DNA of 5,366 bases from an uncultured Clostridia bacterium (GTDB lineage Bacteria > Bacillota > Clostridia > Christensenellales > Aristaeellaceae): contig CALCUD010000069.1 of NCBI GenBank assembly GCA_937906775.1, positions 1-5,366 of the forward strand. The letters are read 5' to 3'. The position numbers and the translations under genes were made by a program. Shown piece by piece: positions 1 to 5,366 of this stretch. The first letter of the stretch is position 1. Each line of letters starts with the position of its first letter. A model generated the notes under the pieces. The model was not told the DNA's origin and did not search any database. It was given only the letters and a program-made list of their open reading frames with translations.

Positions 1-1049
1 TCACAAGGTCCTTTAATTACTATCTTCCCCTGTCCAAGATTTCTTTTTTCTATACACTGTTTTTTCTGAACTTTCCGAAGCGTTTTGTTTGCCAGCCGGG
101 ACGCGCGTTCGGCGTTGGCAAGCAGAAGGTTCAGCAGCTGCCCCTTGTCGGAGATGATCCGGGCATATTCAGCCTGGAGCGGTTCCAGAGCTGTGATGAC
201 GCAATCGGCCGCGCGGTTTTTCAGCGCTCCGTAGCCCTGCCCGTCGAGTTCGGCGCAGAGAGAATCGATACTCTGATCGGAGAGGGAACTGATGATGCTC
301 AGCAGATTGCTGACGCCGGGCTTGTTTTCGGGATCGTAGCGGATCTCGCCGTCGGAATCCGTCACAGCGCGTTTGATCTTTTTCCGGATGATGTCAGGCG
401 TGTCGAGCAGGGCGACATAAGTGTCCTCCGGATCGCTCTTGCTCATCTTTCTCGTCGGATCCTGAAGACTCATGACGCGGCTGCCGGTTTTGGTGATCAG
501 GGGTTCGGGAACAGTGAATACATCGCCGTAGATACTGTTGAAGCGCTGGGCGATATCGCGTGTGATTTCCAGATGCTGCTTCTGATCGGCTCCTACAGGA
601 ACGAAATCCGTTTGATAAAGCAAAATGTCGGACGCCATCAGAACCGGATAGGTGAAGAGGCCGGCATTGATATTGTCGGCATGCTTGGCGGATTTATCCT
701 TGAACTGGGTCATCCGGCTCAGCTCACCCATATAGGTGTAGCAGTTCAGGATCCAACCCAGCTCGGCGTGGGCGCTGACATGACTCTGGCAGTAGATGAT
801 GCACTTTTCGGGATCGAGTCCGCTGGCCAGATAGAGCGCCGCCAGCTCAAGACAACGGCGCCGCAGATCGGCCGGATTCTGACGGACGGTGATGGCGTGT
901 TCGTCCACAATGCAATAGATACAATCGTATGTATCCTGCAGCTCCGAAAAGCGGCGAAGCGCTCCGATATAGTTTCCGAGCGTCAGTACACCGCTCGGCT
1001 GAATGCCTGAGAAAACAGTCTTTTTCTTTTCCTGGGCGGTCTGTTCCAT
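1..1049 (-). CDS. trpS: Tryptophanyl-tRNA synthetase, 3' end beyond window
   Basis: Class I aminoacyl-tRNA synthetase that charges tRNA-Trp with tryptophan using ATP in the cytoplasm. I translated the minus strand by hand from ATG at 1049-1047; it stays open for 349 full codons to the left edge. The N-terminus carries GIQPSG followed by TLGN (residues 23-26), the HIGH-type ATP motif in the form seen in Bacillus TrpRS (TIGN). CIVDEHAIT lies at 46-54, the ASDILLY segment with the expected tryptophan-contacting Asp at 141, and the second class I signature KMSKS at 201-205. The start is supported by AGGAGG 9 bases upstream. The family usually ends near 325-335 residues, just after a segment like KTLRKVQKK (about 321-329). 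Here the frame runs on for at least 20 more residues of unfamiliar sequence, so the tail is either an extension or the product of an indel. It is transcribed divergently from the pot operon and is probably functionally unrelated to it. Confidence 0.96.
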   Translation of the reverse strand, partial: MEQTAQEKKKTVFSGIQPSGVLTLGNYIGALRRFSELQDTYDCIYCIVDEHAITVRQNPADLRRRCLELAALYLASGLDPEKCIIYCQSHVSAHAELGWILNCYTYMGELSRMTQFKDKSAKHADNINAGLFTYPVLMASDILLYQTDFVPVGADQKQHLEITRDIAQRFNSIYGDVFTVPEPLITKTGSRVMSLQDPTRKMSKSDPEDTYVALLDTPDIIRKKIKRAVTDSDGEIRYDPENKPGVSNLLSIISSLSDQSIDSLCAELDGQGYGALKNRAADCVITALEPLQAEYARIISDKGQLLNLLLANAERASRLANKTLRKVQKKQCIEKRNLGQGKIVIKGPC

Positions 1050-1058
1050 AACTTTGGA

Positions 1059-1064
1059 CCTCCT
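1059..1064 (-). promoter_or_regulatory. Ribosome binding site of trpS
   Basis: AGGAGG on the minus strand, 9 bases before the ATG at 1049-1047. It is a full-consensus Shine-Dalgarno and fixes the trpS start. Confidence 0.9.
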
Positions 1065-1081
1065 GTGCGATGATAAAAACT

Positions 1082-1110
1082 ATTATAGTCCGGAACCGTA
1101 CGTTTTACAA
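1082..1110 (-). promoter_or_regulatory. Predicted sigma-70/A promoter of trpS
   Basis: On the minus strand the -35 box is TTGTAA (1110-1105, 4 of 6 consensus matches). A 17-bp spacer follows, then a perfect TATAAT -10 box (1087-1082). Transcription should begin near 1075, leaving a leader of only about 25 bases before the start codon. That is far too short for a T-box riboswitch, which often controls trpS in Firmicutes, so this copy is probably not T-box regulated. Confidence 0.75.
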
Positions 1111-1134
1111 GCAAAAATGGCCGTCCGACCTTTC

Positions 1135-1174
1135 AAAAAAAAACATTGACATTCCGCATGCAGTATGGTTTAAT
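1135..1174 (+). promoter_or_regulatory. Predicted sigma-70/A promoter of the regulator-potABCD operon
   Basis: A perfect -35 box TTGACA (1146-1151), a 17-bp spacer and the -10 box TTTAAT (1169-1174, 5 of 6) make a strong promoter. A run of nine A (1135-1143) just upstream of the -35 resembles an UP element. Transcription should start around 1181-1182, giving an untranslated leader of about 80 bases. I see no other convincing promoter before potA, so the regulator and transporter are probably co-transcribed from here. Confidence 0.8.
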
Positions 1175-1179
1175 ACCAT
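1165..1179. repeat. Inverted repeat over the -10 box
   Basis: ATGGT-TTAAT-ACCAT is a perfect inverted repeat with 5-bp arms around a 5-bp centre. It covers the whole -10 box of the plus-strand promoter. A protein bound here would block RNA polymerase, so it could be an operator. The arms are short and it could be chance. Confidence 0.45.
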
Positions 1180-1189
1180 CTGTTTTCGG

Positions 1190-1206
1190 GTTTAGTTTTT
1201 CTAAAC
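1190..1206. promoter_or_regulatory. Candidate operator O1 (17-bp palindrome)
   Basis: GTTTAG-TTTTT-CTAAAC is a perfect inverted repeat with 6-bp arms. It lies about 10-25 bases downstream of the predicted transcription start, where a bound repressor would block initiation or early elongation. The size and symmetry suit a dimeric XRE-family regulator, most economically the one encoded just downstream. This assignment is inference. Confidence 0.6.
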
Positions 1207-1224
1207 TCACACACTGTTTCCGAA

Positions 1225-1241
1225 GTTTGATGAAACTAAAC
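1225..1241. promoter_or_regulatory. Candidate operator O2 (second copy of the 17-bp element)
   Basis: GTTTGA-TGAAA-CTAAAC keeps the 6-5-6 layout of O1 at 1190-1206, with GTTT on the left and an identical CTAAAC on the right (11 of 17 positions match). The centres are 35 bp apart, so dimers could bind on similar faces of the helix. The site ends just before the ribosome binding site of the regulator gene. A nested repeat AGTTT-gatg-AAACT (1224-1237) overlaps it. Confidence 0.5.
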
Positions 1242-1244
1242 AGG

Positions 1245-1255
1245 AAGGAGAGGAG
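1245..1255 (+). promoter_or_regulatory. Ribosome binding site of the XRE-cupin gene
   Basis: Purine-rich stretch AAGGAGAGGAG ending 6 bases before the ATG at 1262. Either AAGGAG or the later AGGAG can pair with 16S rRNA, and both point to that start. Confidence 0.8.
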
Positions 1256-1261
1256 TCATCC

Positions 1262-1807
1262 ATGGTGGATATCGGGAAAAAGATCCATTCCCTGCGGATT
1301 CAACGCGGACTGACCCAGGAGGAGCTCGGGGACCGGTGCGAACTGAGCAAGGGATTTATCTCCCAGATCGAGCGGAATCTGGCGTCACCTTCCATCGCGA
1401 CGCTGGCGGATCTTCTGGAGTGCCTCGGAGTCTCCCTCCAGGAGTTTTTTAACGAAAAAACCGCGGAAAAGACGGTATTTACCCCGGCGGAAATGTTTGT
1501 CAAGGAAGACACGGACGAGTTGAAAGGCAGCGTCATATGGCTGATCCCCGACGCCCAGAAAAACAACATGGAGCCGATCCTGCTCGAGATGGCGGAGGGC
1601 GGGAGAAGTTATTCCATGCCGCCGCATGAAGGCGAGGAATTCGGCTATGTCCTATCCGGCAGCGTGGACCTGCATATCGGAAATCAGAAGCAGCGCGTCC
1701 GCGCCGGATGCAGCTTCTGCATTCATCCCCGCGAGGAACACTGGCTTTCCAATCCCGGAAAGCTGAAGGCCCGGGTCCTTTGGGTTTCCAATCCTCCCAG
1801 TTTCTGA
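1262..1807 (+). CDS. XRE-family HTH regulator with C-terminal cupin sensor domain
   Basis: A 181-residue cytoplasmic DNA-binding regulator. The N-terminal HTH_3 domain (about residues 4-63) shows the XRE pattern: IHSLRIQRGLTQEEL, then the recognition helix region SKGFISQIERN (29-39), then SPSIATL. The linker is about 65-100. A small beta-barrel cupin domain follows (about 105-178) with H122-E-G-E-E126, G133 and H160 at the usual cupin 1 and cupin 2 places. The domain order and length match the PuuR-like XRE-cupin group, of which E. coli PuuR controls putrescine genes. The gene is 30 bases upstream of potA on the same strand, which supports a role as polyamine-responsive regulator of the importer. 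Two palindromic elements in its leader suggest autoregulation. The effector is not visible from sequence. I give no gene symbol, because orthology to puuR cannot be shown. Confidence 0.93.
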   Translation: MVDIGKKIHSLRIQRGLTQEELGDRCELSKGFISQIERNLASPSIATLADLLECLGVSLQEFFNEKTAEKTVFTPAEMFVKEDTDELKGSVIWLIPDAQKNNMEPILLEMAEGGRSYSMPPHEGEEFGYVLSGSVDLHIGNQKQRVRAGCSFCIHPREEHWLSNPGKLKARVLWVSNPPSF

Positions 1808-1837
1808 TACCGCACGGCGAGAAAGGAATGAACGGCC

Positions 1838-2941
1838 ATGGCGAATGAAATTCTGCGTCCAGAAGAGGAAAATCTGATCGATCTGAAACATATTCACAAG
1901 GAATTTGACGGCGTTTCGGTGCTTCATGATATTGATCTGTCCATTAAAAAGAAGGAATTCGTGACGCTGCTGGGGCCGTCCGGCTGCGGAAAAACGACGC
2001 TGCTGCGGATCATTGCCGGCTTTGAAACGGCGGACAGCGGCGAGGTATATTTCGAGGGTCATGAGATCTCCAACCTTCCGCCCTACAAACGCCGGGTCAA
2101 CACCGTATTCCAGAAATACGCGCTATTCCCGCATCTGAACGTGTTCGACAACGTCGCTTTCGGCCTGAAGCTGAAAAAGATGCCGAAAAACGAGATCGAA
2201 CGCCGCGTCAACGCCATGCTGGAGCTGGTGAACCTGCCCGGTTACGGGAAACGGCATGTGGACGCGCTTTCCGGCGGCCAGCAGCAGCGCGTGGCGATCG
2301 CCAGAAGTCTGGTCAATGAACCGGAAGTCCTGCTGCTCGATGAACCGCTGGGAGCGCTGGATCTGAAGCTGCGCAAAGAGATGCAGCTGGAGCTCAAGAG
2401 CATGCAGCAGCGGCTGGGGATCACCTTCCTGTACGTGACTCACGATCAGGAAGAGGCGCTGACCATGAGCGATACGATCGTGGTCATGAGGGAAGGCGTG
2501 ATCATGCAGAAGGGCGATCCGAAACGGATCTACGATGAGCCGTCCAACGCCTTTGTGGCGGATTTCATCGGCGAAAGCAATATTCTGCGCGGAACCATGA
2601 TCAAGGATGAGCTGGTCCGCTTCGCGGATAATGAGTTCCCCTGCGTGGACTACGGTTTCGGTGAGAACGTGCCTGTCGACGTGGTCATCCGTCCGGAGGA
2701 TGTGATGATCGTCGGCGAGGATGTGGGCCAGTTGACGGGCGTGATCCAGTCCGTTCTCTTCAAGGGCGTGCATTATGAAATGATGATCGATACGGGCGCG
2801 TTCACTTTCAAGGTTCATTCCACCTCGATGCAGCCGCAGGGCAGCCGGGTCGGCCTGAACATCGTTCCCTTCAACATTCATATCATGAAGCCTGTTGATT
2901 TCGAGAAGACGGAAACCCGGGAGGAGAATGACGATGAATAA
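1838..2941 (+). CDS. potA: Spermidine/putrescine ABC transporter ATP-binding protein
   Basis: ATPase subunit, 367 residues, that dimerises on the inner face of the membrane and powers polyamine import through PotB-PotC. All ABC motifs are intact: Walker A GPSGCGKTT (46-54), Q-loop Gln92 in FQKYALFPHL, signature LSGGQ (144-148), Walker B VLLLDEP (164-170) with catalytic Glu169, D-loop GALD (172-175) and switch His202 in VTHDQEEA. After the NTPase domain, about residues 240-355 form the TOBE-type regulatory region typical of PotA/MalK-like subunits, including VVIRPEDV and a later VHSTSM segment. The ribosome binding site AAAGGA (1822-1827) sits 10 bases before the ATG. An ATG at 1828 is in another frame. 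The gene begins 30 bases after the regulator and its 3' end overlaps potB by 8 bases. The length is close to E. coli PotA. Substrate class rests on similarity and on the PotB, PotC and PotD neighbours. Confidence 0.96.
   Translation: MANEILRPEEENLIDLKHIHKEFDGVSVLHDIDLSIKKKEFVTLLGPSGCGKTTLLRIIAGFETADSGEVYFEGHEISNLPPYKRRVNTVFQKYALFPHLNVFDNVAFGLKLKKMPKNEIERRVNAMLELVNLPGYGKRHVDALSGGQQQRVAIARSLVNEPEVLLLDEPLGALDLKLRKEMQLELKSMQQRLGITFLYVTHDQEEALTMSDTIVVMREGVIMQKGDPKRIYDEPSNAFVADFIGESNILRGTMIKDELVRFADNEFPCVDYGFGENVPVDVVIRPEDVMIVGEDVGQLTGVIQSVLFKGVHYEMMIDTGAFTFKVHSTSMQPQGSRVGLNIVPFNIHIMKPVDFEKTETREENDDE
2920..2926 (+). promoter_or_regulatory. Ribosome binding site that decides the potB start
   Basis: GGAGGAG inside the end of potA. 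It is 7-9 bases before ATG 2934 but only 1-3 bases before the in-frame ATG at 2928, and it lies downstream of a possible TTG start at 2895. Spacing therefore favours 2934. Confidence 0.75.
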
Positions 2942-3911
2942 CCTCAGCCTTCCCTGGTGGGCGTTTGCCCTTATGGGAGCGGGACTCGCGGTTTTCATAG
3001 CGATGCTGGCCATATCTGTCCGGAGACATCGGGGCATCAAACGCTCGCTCTTCGCTTCCCCTTATACGCTGTGGATGCTGATCTTTACGATCATTCCCTG
3101 CGTTCTGATCGCTTACTACGCGCTGGTCGACGGCGACGGACGGCTGACGCTGGACAACTTCCGCTCCTTTTGGGATTCCAACTGGAACATGAAGAAACTT
3201 GTCCCCCCGGAAGTGGCTGCGACGATCCCGCGCGGGACCGTGAATGTGGATACACTGGTCTACAGCCTGTGGATGGCTTTCCTGTGCACGCTGATCAGCC
3301 TGATCCTCGGATATCCCGCGGCGCTGTTCATGGCGGACCGGGAGATGAAGCTCGGCTCCACCATCGTCGTACTGTTCATCGTTCCGATGTGGATGAATTT
3401 CCTTCTGCGGACGATCGCGTGGATGAGCCTGCTGGAGGATAACGGCCTGATCAACAGCTTCCTGGAATGGATCGGGGTCGGAAAGACGCGGTTGATGTAC
3501 AACCAGCCCGCGGTACTGCTCGGCATGGTCTACAATTTCCTGCCGTTCATGGTTTTCCCGATCTATACCTCGCTGAACAAGATGGATCCGAAACTAGGTG
3601 AGGCCGCGATGGATCTCGGCGCCAACGGCTGGCGCACCCTGTACAAGGTGACGATGCCGCTGAGCCTGCCCGGCGTTATCAGCGGGATCACGATGGTATT
3701 CATGCCCTCCGTTACCACATTCTTTATTCCCAGAGTTCTGGGCGGCGGGAATACCCAGATGTTCGGCGACCTGATCGAAACGACGTTCCTTACGGCGGGC
3801 AACTGGAATCTCGGTTCGGCGCTGAGCCTGATCATGATGGTTCTGATCCTGATCAGCCTGTCGATCCTCCGGAAGGCGGATCCGAACGGGGAGGGGGGCG
3901 GAATCGTATGA
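2934..3911 (+). CDS. potB: Spermidine/putrescine ABC transporter permease PotB, with extra N-terminal helix
   Basis: Integral membrane permease, 325 residues from ATG 2934, that pairs with PotC to form the polyamine channel. The binding-protein-dependent transport fold is clear: a membrane segment near 44-64, a periplasmic-side loop rich in polar residues (about 66-104), then hydrophobic segments starting about 108, 142, 188, 245 and 292. The cytoplasmic EAA loop that docks on PotA is EAAMDLGA from residue 223, followed by a Pro-rich MPLSLPG. The spacing and LGYPAALFMA, VPMWMNFLLR and LPFMVFPIY segments match E. coli PotB closely. Unlike E. coli PotB (about 275-285 residues), there is an additional hydrophobic helix at about 8-29 followed by RRHRGIKR, so seven segments are predicted rather than six. 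The start overlaps the end of potA by 8 bases, suggesting translational coupling. The TTG at 2895 would add 13 basic residues but has no suitable ribosome binding site. Confidence 0.94.
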   Translation: MNNLSLPWWAFALMGAGLAVFIAMLAISVRRHRGIKRSLFASPYTLWMLIFTIIPCVLIAYYALVDGDGRLTLDNFRSFWDSNWNMKKLVPPEVAATIPRGTVNVDTLVYSLWMAFLCTLISLILGYPAALFMADREMKLGSTIVVLFIVPMWMNFLLRTIAWMSLLEDNGLINSFLEWIGVGKTRLMYNQPAVLLGMVYNFLPFMVFPIYTSLNKMDPKLGEAAMDLGANGWRTLYKVTMPLSLPGVISGITMVFMPSVTTFFIPRVLGGGNTQMFGDLIETTFLTAGNWNLGSALSLIMMVLILISLSILRKADPNGEGGGIV

Positions 3912-4678
3912 AGAAATTCTGGAAACGGTTTTATCTGATTCTTGTCCTGATTTTCCTGTATATGCCGATCGTGGTCCTGATCGCGCAGTCGTTTAACGCG
4001 GGCAAGAGCCGCGCGAAGTGGGAAGGATTCAGCTTCCACTGGTACGCGGATCTGTTTGCGAACAGCCAGATCATGAGCGCTTTATGGGTCACGCTTTCCA
4101 TCGCCGTGCTGGCTACCGTGGTTTCAACCCTGATCGGCACACTGGCCGCCATCGGGATCCATGCGATGAAGAAACGGCCGCAGGCGGTCATGATGACAAT
4201 GACCAACCTGCCGAACACCATGCCGGATATCGTGACCGGCGTCAGCCTGATGCTGCTGTTTATCTTCGCGAATGTGGACCGGGGATACTGGACGATGCTG
4301 CTGGCGCATATCACTTTCGATACGCCGTACGTTGTGCTGTCGGTCCTCCCGAAGCTGAAGCAGATGAACAAGCACACTTATGAGGCCGCGCTGGATCTTG
4401 GCGCGACACCGGGCTACGCGCTGACGCACGTTCTGATCCCGGAATGCAAGCAGGGCATCGTTACCGGCGCGCTGCTCGCGTTCACGCTGAGTCTGGACGA
4501 CTTCACCATTTCCTACTTCACGACGAGCCCCCTGCTGCAGAATCTGTCGACCCTGATCTATTCGGCCACGAAGCTCGGGATTCAGCCGACCTTCTACGCG
4601 CTGAGCGCGCTGATGTTCGTGGTCCTGCTGATCCTGCTGCTGGTAGTCAATCACCGGACCGCGGAGAACAAAGATTGA
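3908..4678 (+). CDS. potC: Spermidine/putrescine ABC transporter permease PotC
   Basis: Second permease of the importer, 256 residues, close to the roughly 260 of E. coli PotC. The N-terminal helix (about 8-28, LILVLIFLYMPIVVLIAQSF) leads into FNAGKSRAKWEGFSFHWY, a hallmark of the PotC/PotI group. Four or five further hydrophobic segments follow, ending with a strong helix near 232-249. The EAA loop that contacts PotA is YEAALDLGAT (Glu159 to Gly165), followed by IPECKQGI. SLDDFTISYF (about 196-205) is a conserved PotC segment. The start overlaps the potB stop as ATGA (3908-3911), typical of coupled translation. A G-rich stretch with GGAGG (3890-3894) lies 13 bases upstream, a slightly long spacing, which fits re-initiation by ribosomes finishing potB. 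A 33-base gap separates it from potD. Confidence 0.95.
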   Translation: MKKFWKRFYLILVLIFLYMPIVVLIAQSFNAGKSRAKWEGFSFHWYADLFANSQIMSALWVTLSIAVLATVVSTLIGTLAAIGIHAMKKRPQAVMMTMTNLPNTMPDIVTGVSLMLLFIFANVDRGYWTMLLAHITFDTPYVVLSVLPKLKQMNKHTYEAALDLGATPGYALTHVLIPECKQGIVTGALLAFTLSLDDFTISYFTTSPLLQNLSTLIYSATKLGIQPTFYALSALMFVVLLILLLVVNHRTAENKD

Positions 4679-4697
4679 TCATATATAAACAAAAAAA

Positions 4698-4704
4698 GGG
4701 AGGA
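4698..4704 (+). promoter_or_regulatory. Strong ribosome binding site of potD
   Basis: GGGAGGA, 8 bases before the ATG at 4712, in an A-rich 33-base gap after potC. potD therefore has its own strong, unstructured-looking initiation site, unlike coupled potB and potC. This fits the need for more binding protein than permease. I see no promoter or terminator in the gap. Confidence 0.8.
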
Positions 4705-4711
4705 AAACATC

Positions 4712-5366
4712 ATGAAAAAACTGGTTGCTCTGGTTCTGGTTCTGATCCTGGCCCTGCCTGCTTTCGCGAGCGCGCAGGAGGTTGTCAACGTTTACAACTG
4801 GTATGACTACATCGACGAAGACGTGCTTGTTCAGTTTGAAGAAGAAACCGGTATTCATGTTAACTATATGTGCTTTACCACCAATGAGGATATGATGGTC
4901 AAACTGGATTCCGACAGGGGAAGCTTCGACGTGGCGTTCCCGTCCGAATACTGCGTTCAGCGTTTGATCAACAATGATATGCTGGCGGAGATCGATTATA
5001 CGCAACTGCCGAATTTCAGCCATATCCGCGACAGTCTGAAAAACCCTTCCTATGACCCTGAAAACGCGCACTCCGTGCCGTATATGTGCGGGACGCTGGG
5101 CATCCTCTATAATACCGAAAAGGTTGACGAGGCGGATGTTCATACCTGGTCTGTTTTGTGGAATGAAAAGTACAGCGGCCAGGTTCTGATGATGGATTCC
5201 ATACGGGATACCATGGGCCTTGCGCTGAAGTATCTGGGATATTCCATGAATACTCAGGACTATACAGAACTGAACGCCGCAAAGGAACTGCTGGTTGCCC
5301 AGAAGCAGAAGGGCATGGTCATGGCTTACGGCCTTGATGAATTCAAGGACAAGATGGTGGCGGGCG
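4712..5366 (+). CDS. potD: Spermidine/putrescine-binding protein PotD, 3' end beyond window
   Basis: Extracytoplasmic substrate-binding protein of the importer. 218 codons are present and the frame is open at the right edge; the family is about 350 residues, so roughly 60% is visible. Residues 1-21 are a signal peptide: MKK, a Leu/Val-rich core, then AFASA before QEV, a signal peptidase I site (cut after Ala21). There is no cysteine and so no lipobox. The mature start VNVYNWYDYI (25-34) matches E. coli PotD and PotF (YNWTEYV, YNWSDYI). PSEYCV (77-82), the PYMCGTLGILYN region (123-134) and LALKYLGYSMNT also match the family. By eye, Trp30, Asp32, Tyr33, Ser78 and Tyr80 fall on known polyamine-pocket positions. 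The segment MMDSIRD (160-166) puts Ser163 where E. coli PotD has Asp168 and Asp166 where it has Glu171. Whether it prefers spermidine or putrescine cannot be settled from this half. Confidence 0.93.
   Translation, partial: MKKLVALVLVLILALPAFASAQEVVNVYNWYDYIDEDVLVQFEEETGIHVNYMCFTTNEDMMVKLDSDRGSFDVAFPSEYCVQRLINNDMLAEIDYTQLPNFSHIRDSLKNPSYDPENAHSVPYMCGTLGILYNTEKVDEADVHTWSVLWNEKYSGQVLMMDSIRDTMGLALKYLGYSMNTQDYTELNAAKELLVAQKQKGMVMAYGLDEFKDKMVAG

Noticed and set aside
573..1010. Plus-strand open frame of 145 codons
   Set aside because: It is antisense to the well-conserved trpS, with no family resemblance.
1190..1206. Hairpin as transcription terminator or attenuator
   Set aside because: The stem is only 6 bp and AT-rich, and no U-run follows, so it is unlikely to terminate. 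A DNA operator is the better reading.
2895..2933. Upstream TTG and ATG (2928) starts for potB
   Set aside because: TTG 2895 has no ribosome binding site nearby, and ATG 2928 is only 1-3 bases from GGAGGAG. ATG 2934 has correct spacing.
2123..3040. Long minus-strand open frame of 305 codons
   Set aside because: It lies antisense to potA and the start of potB. Its translation is rich in His, Arg and Gln with no recognisable domain, and potA has every ABC motif, so this is a shadow frame.
2957..3442. Plus-strand open frame of 161 codons in another frame of potB
   Set aside because: potB in the main frame has membrane helices and family motifs; this frame has neither.
4124..4654. Minus-strand open frame of 176 codons
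   Set aside because: It is antisense to potC, and its Gln/Arg/His-rich composition is typical of a shadow frame.
4679..4711. Possible separate promoter for potD in the A-rich gap
   Set aside because: ATATATAA resembles a -10 box, but I found no convincing -35 at the right distance inside potC.

Overview
The window reads as an ordinary chromosomal segment of a low-to-mid-GC Gram-positive bacterium, most likely a member of the Clostridia or a related Firmicutes lineage. The reasons are strong GGAGG-type ribosome binding sites before every gene, consensus sigma-A type promoters, a Bacillus-like TrpRS, and an XRE-cupin regulator heading a potABCD operon. The species cannot be named from the sequence alone, and the coding regions look moderately GC-rich. 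No mobile element, CRISPR array or RNA gene was found.

Layout. Positions 1-1049 (minus strand) hold trpS, tryptophanyl-tRNA synthetase, which is still open at the left edge. Positions 1050-1261 are a divergent control region. They hold a minus-strand promoter for trpS, a plus-strand promoter (TTGACA, 17 bp, TTTAAT), an inverted repeat over that -10 box, and two similar 17-bp GTTT...CTAAAC elements downstream that look like operators. Positions 1262-1807 (plus) encode a 181-aa XRE helix-turn-helix/cupin regulator. From 1838 to the right edge lies a tightly packed ABC importer operon: potA (ATPase), potB and potC (permeases), and the first 218 codons of potD (substrate-binding protein).

How it works together. 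The binding protein is predicted to capture spermidine and/or putrescine outside the membrane. PotB-PotC would form the channel and a PotA dimer would drive transport with ATP. The cupin domain of the regulator probably senses a polyamine or a derived metabolite, and its HTH domain probably binds the tandem operators to control itself and the importer from one promoter. trpS appears to be an unrelated housekeeping neighbour with its own promoter.

Points worth a second look: the two matching operator-like palindromes; the -10 palindrome; a PotD signal peptide with no lipobox cysteine; an extra N-terminal membrane helix in PotB; and a trpS tail that either overruns the usual length or reflects a one-base indel in an A6 run. 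None of this amounts to a clearly new system. It is a well-known transporter type with a plausible, locally visible regulatory circuit.
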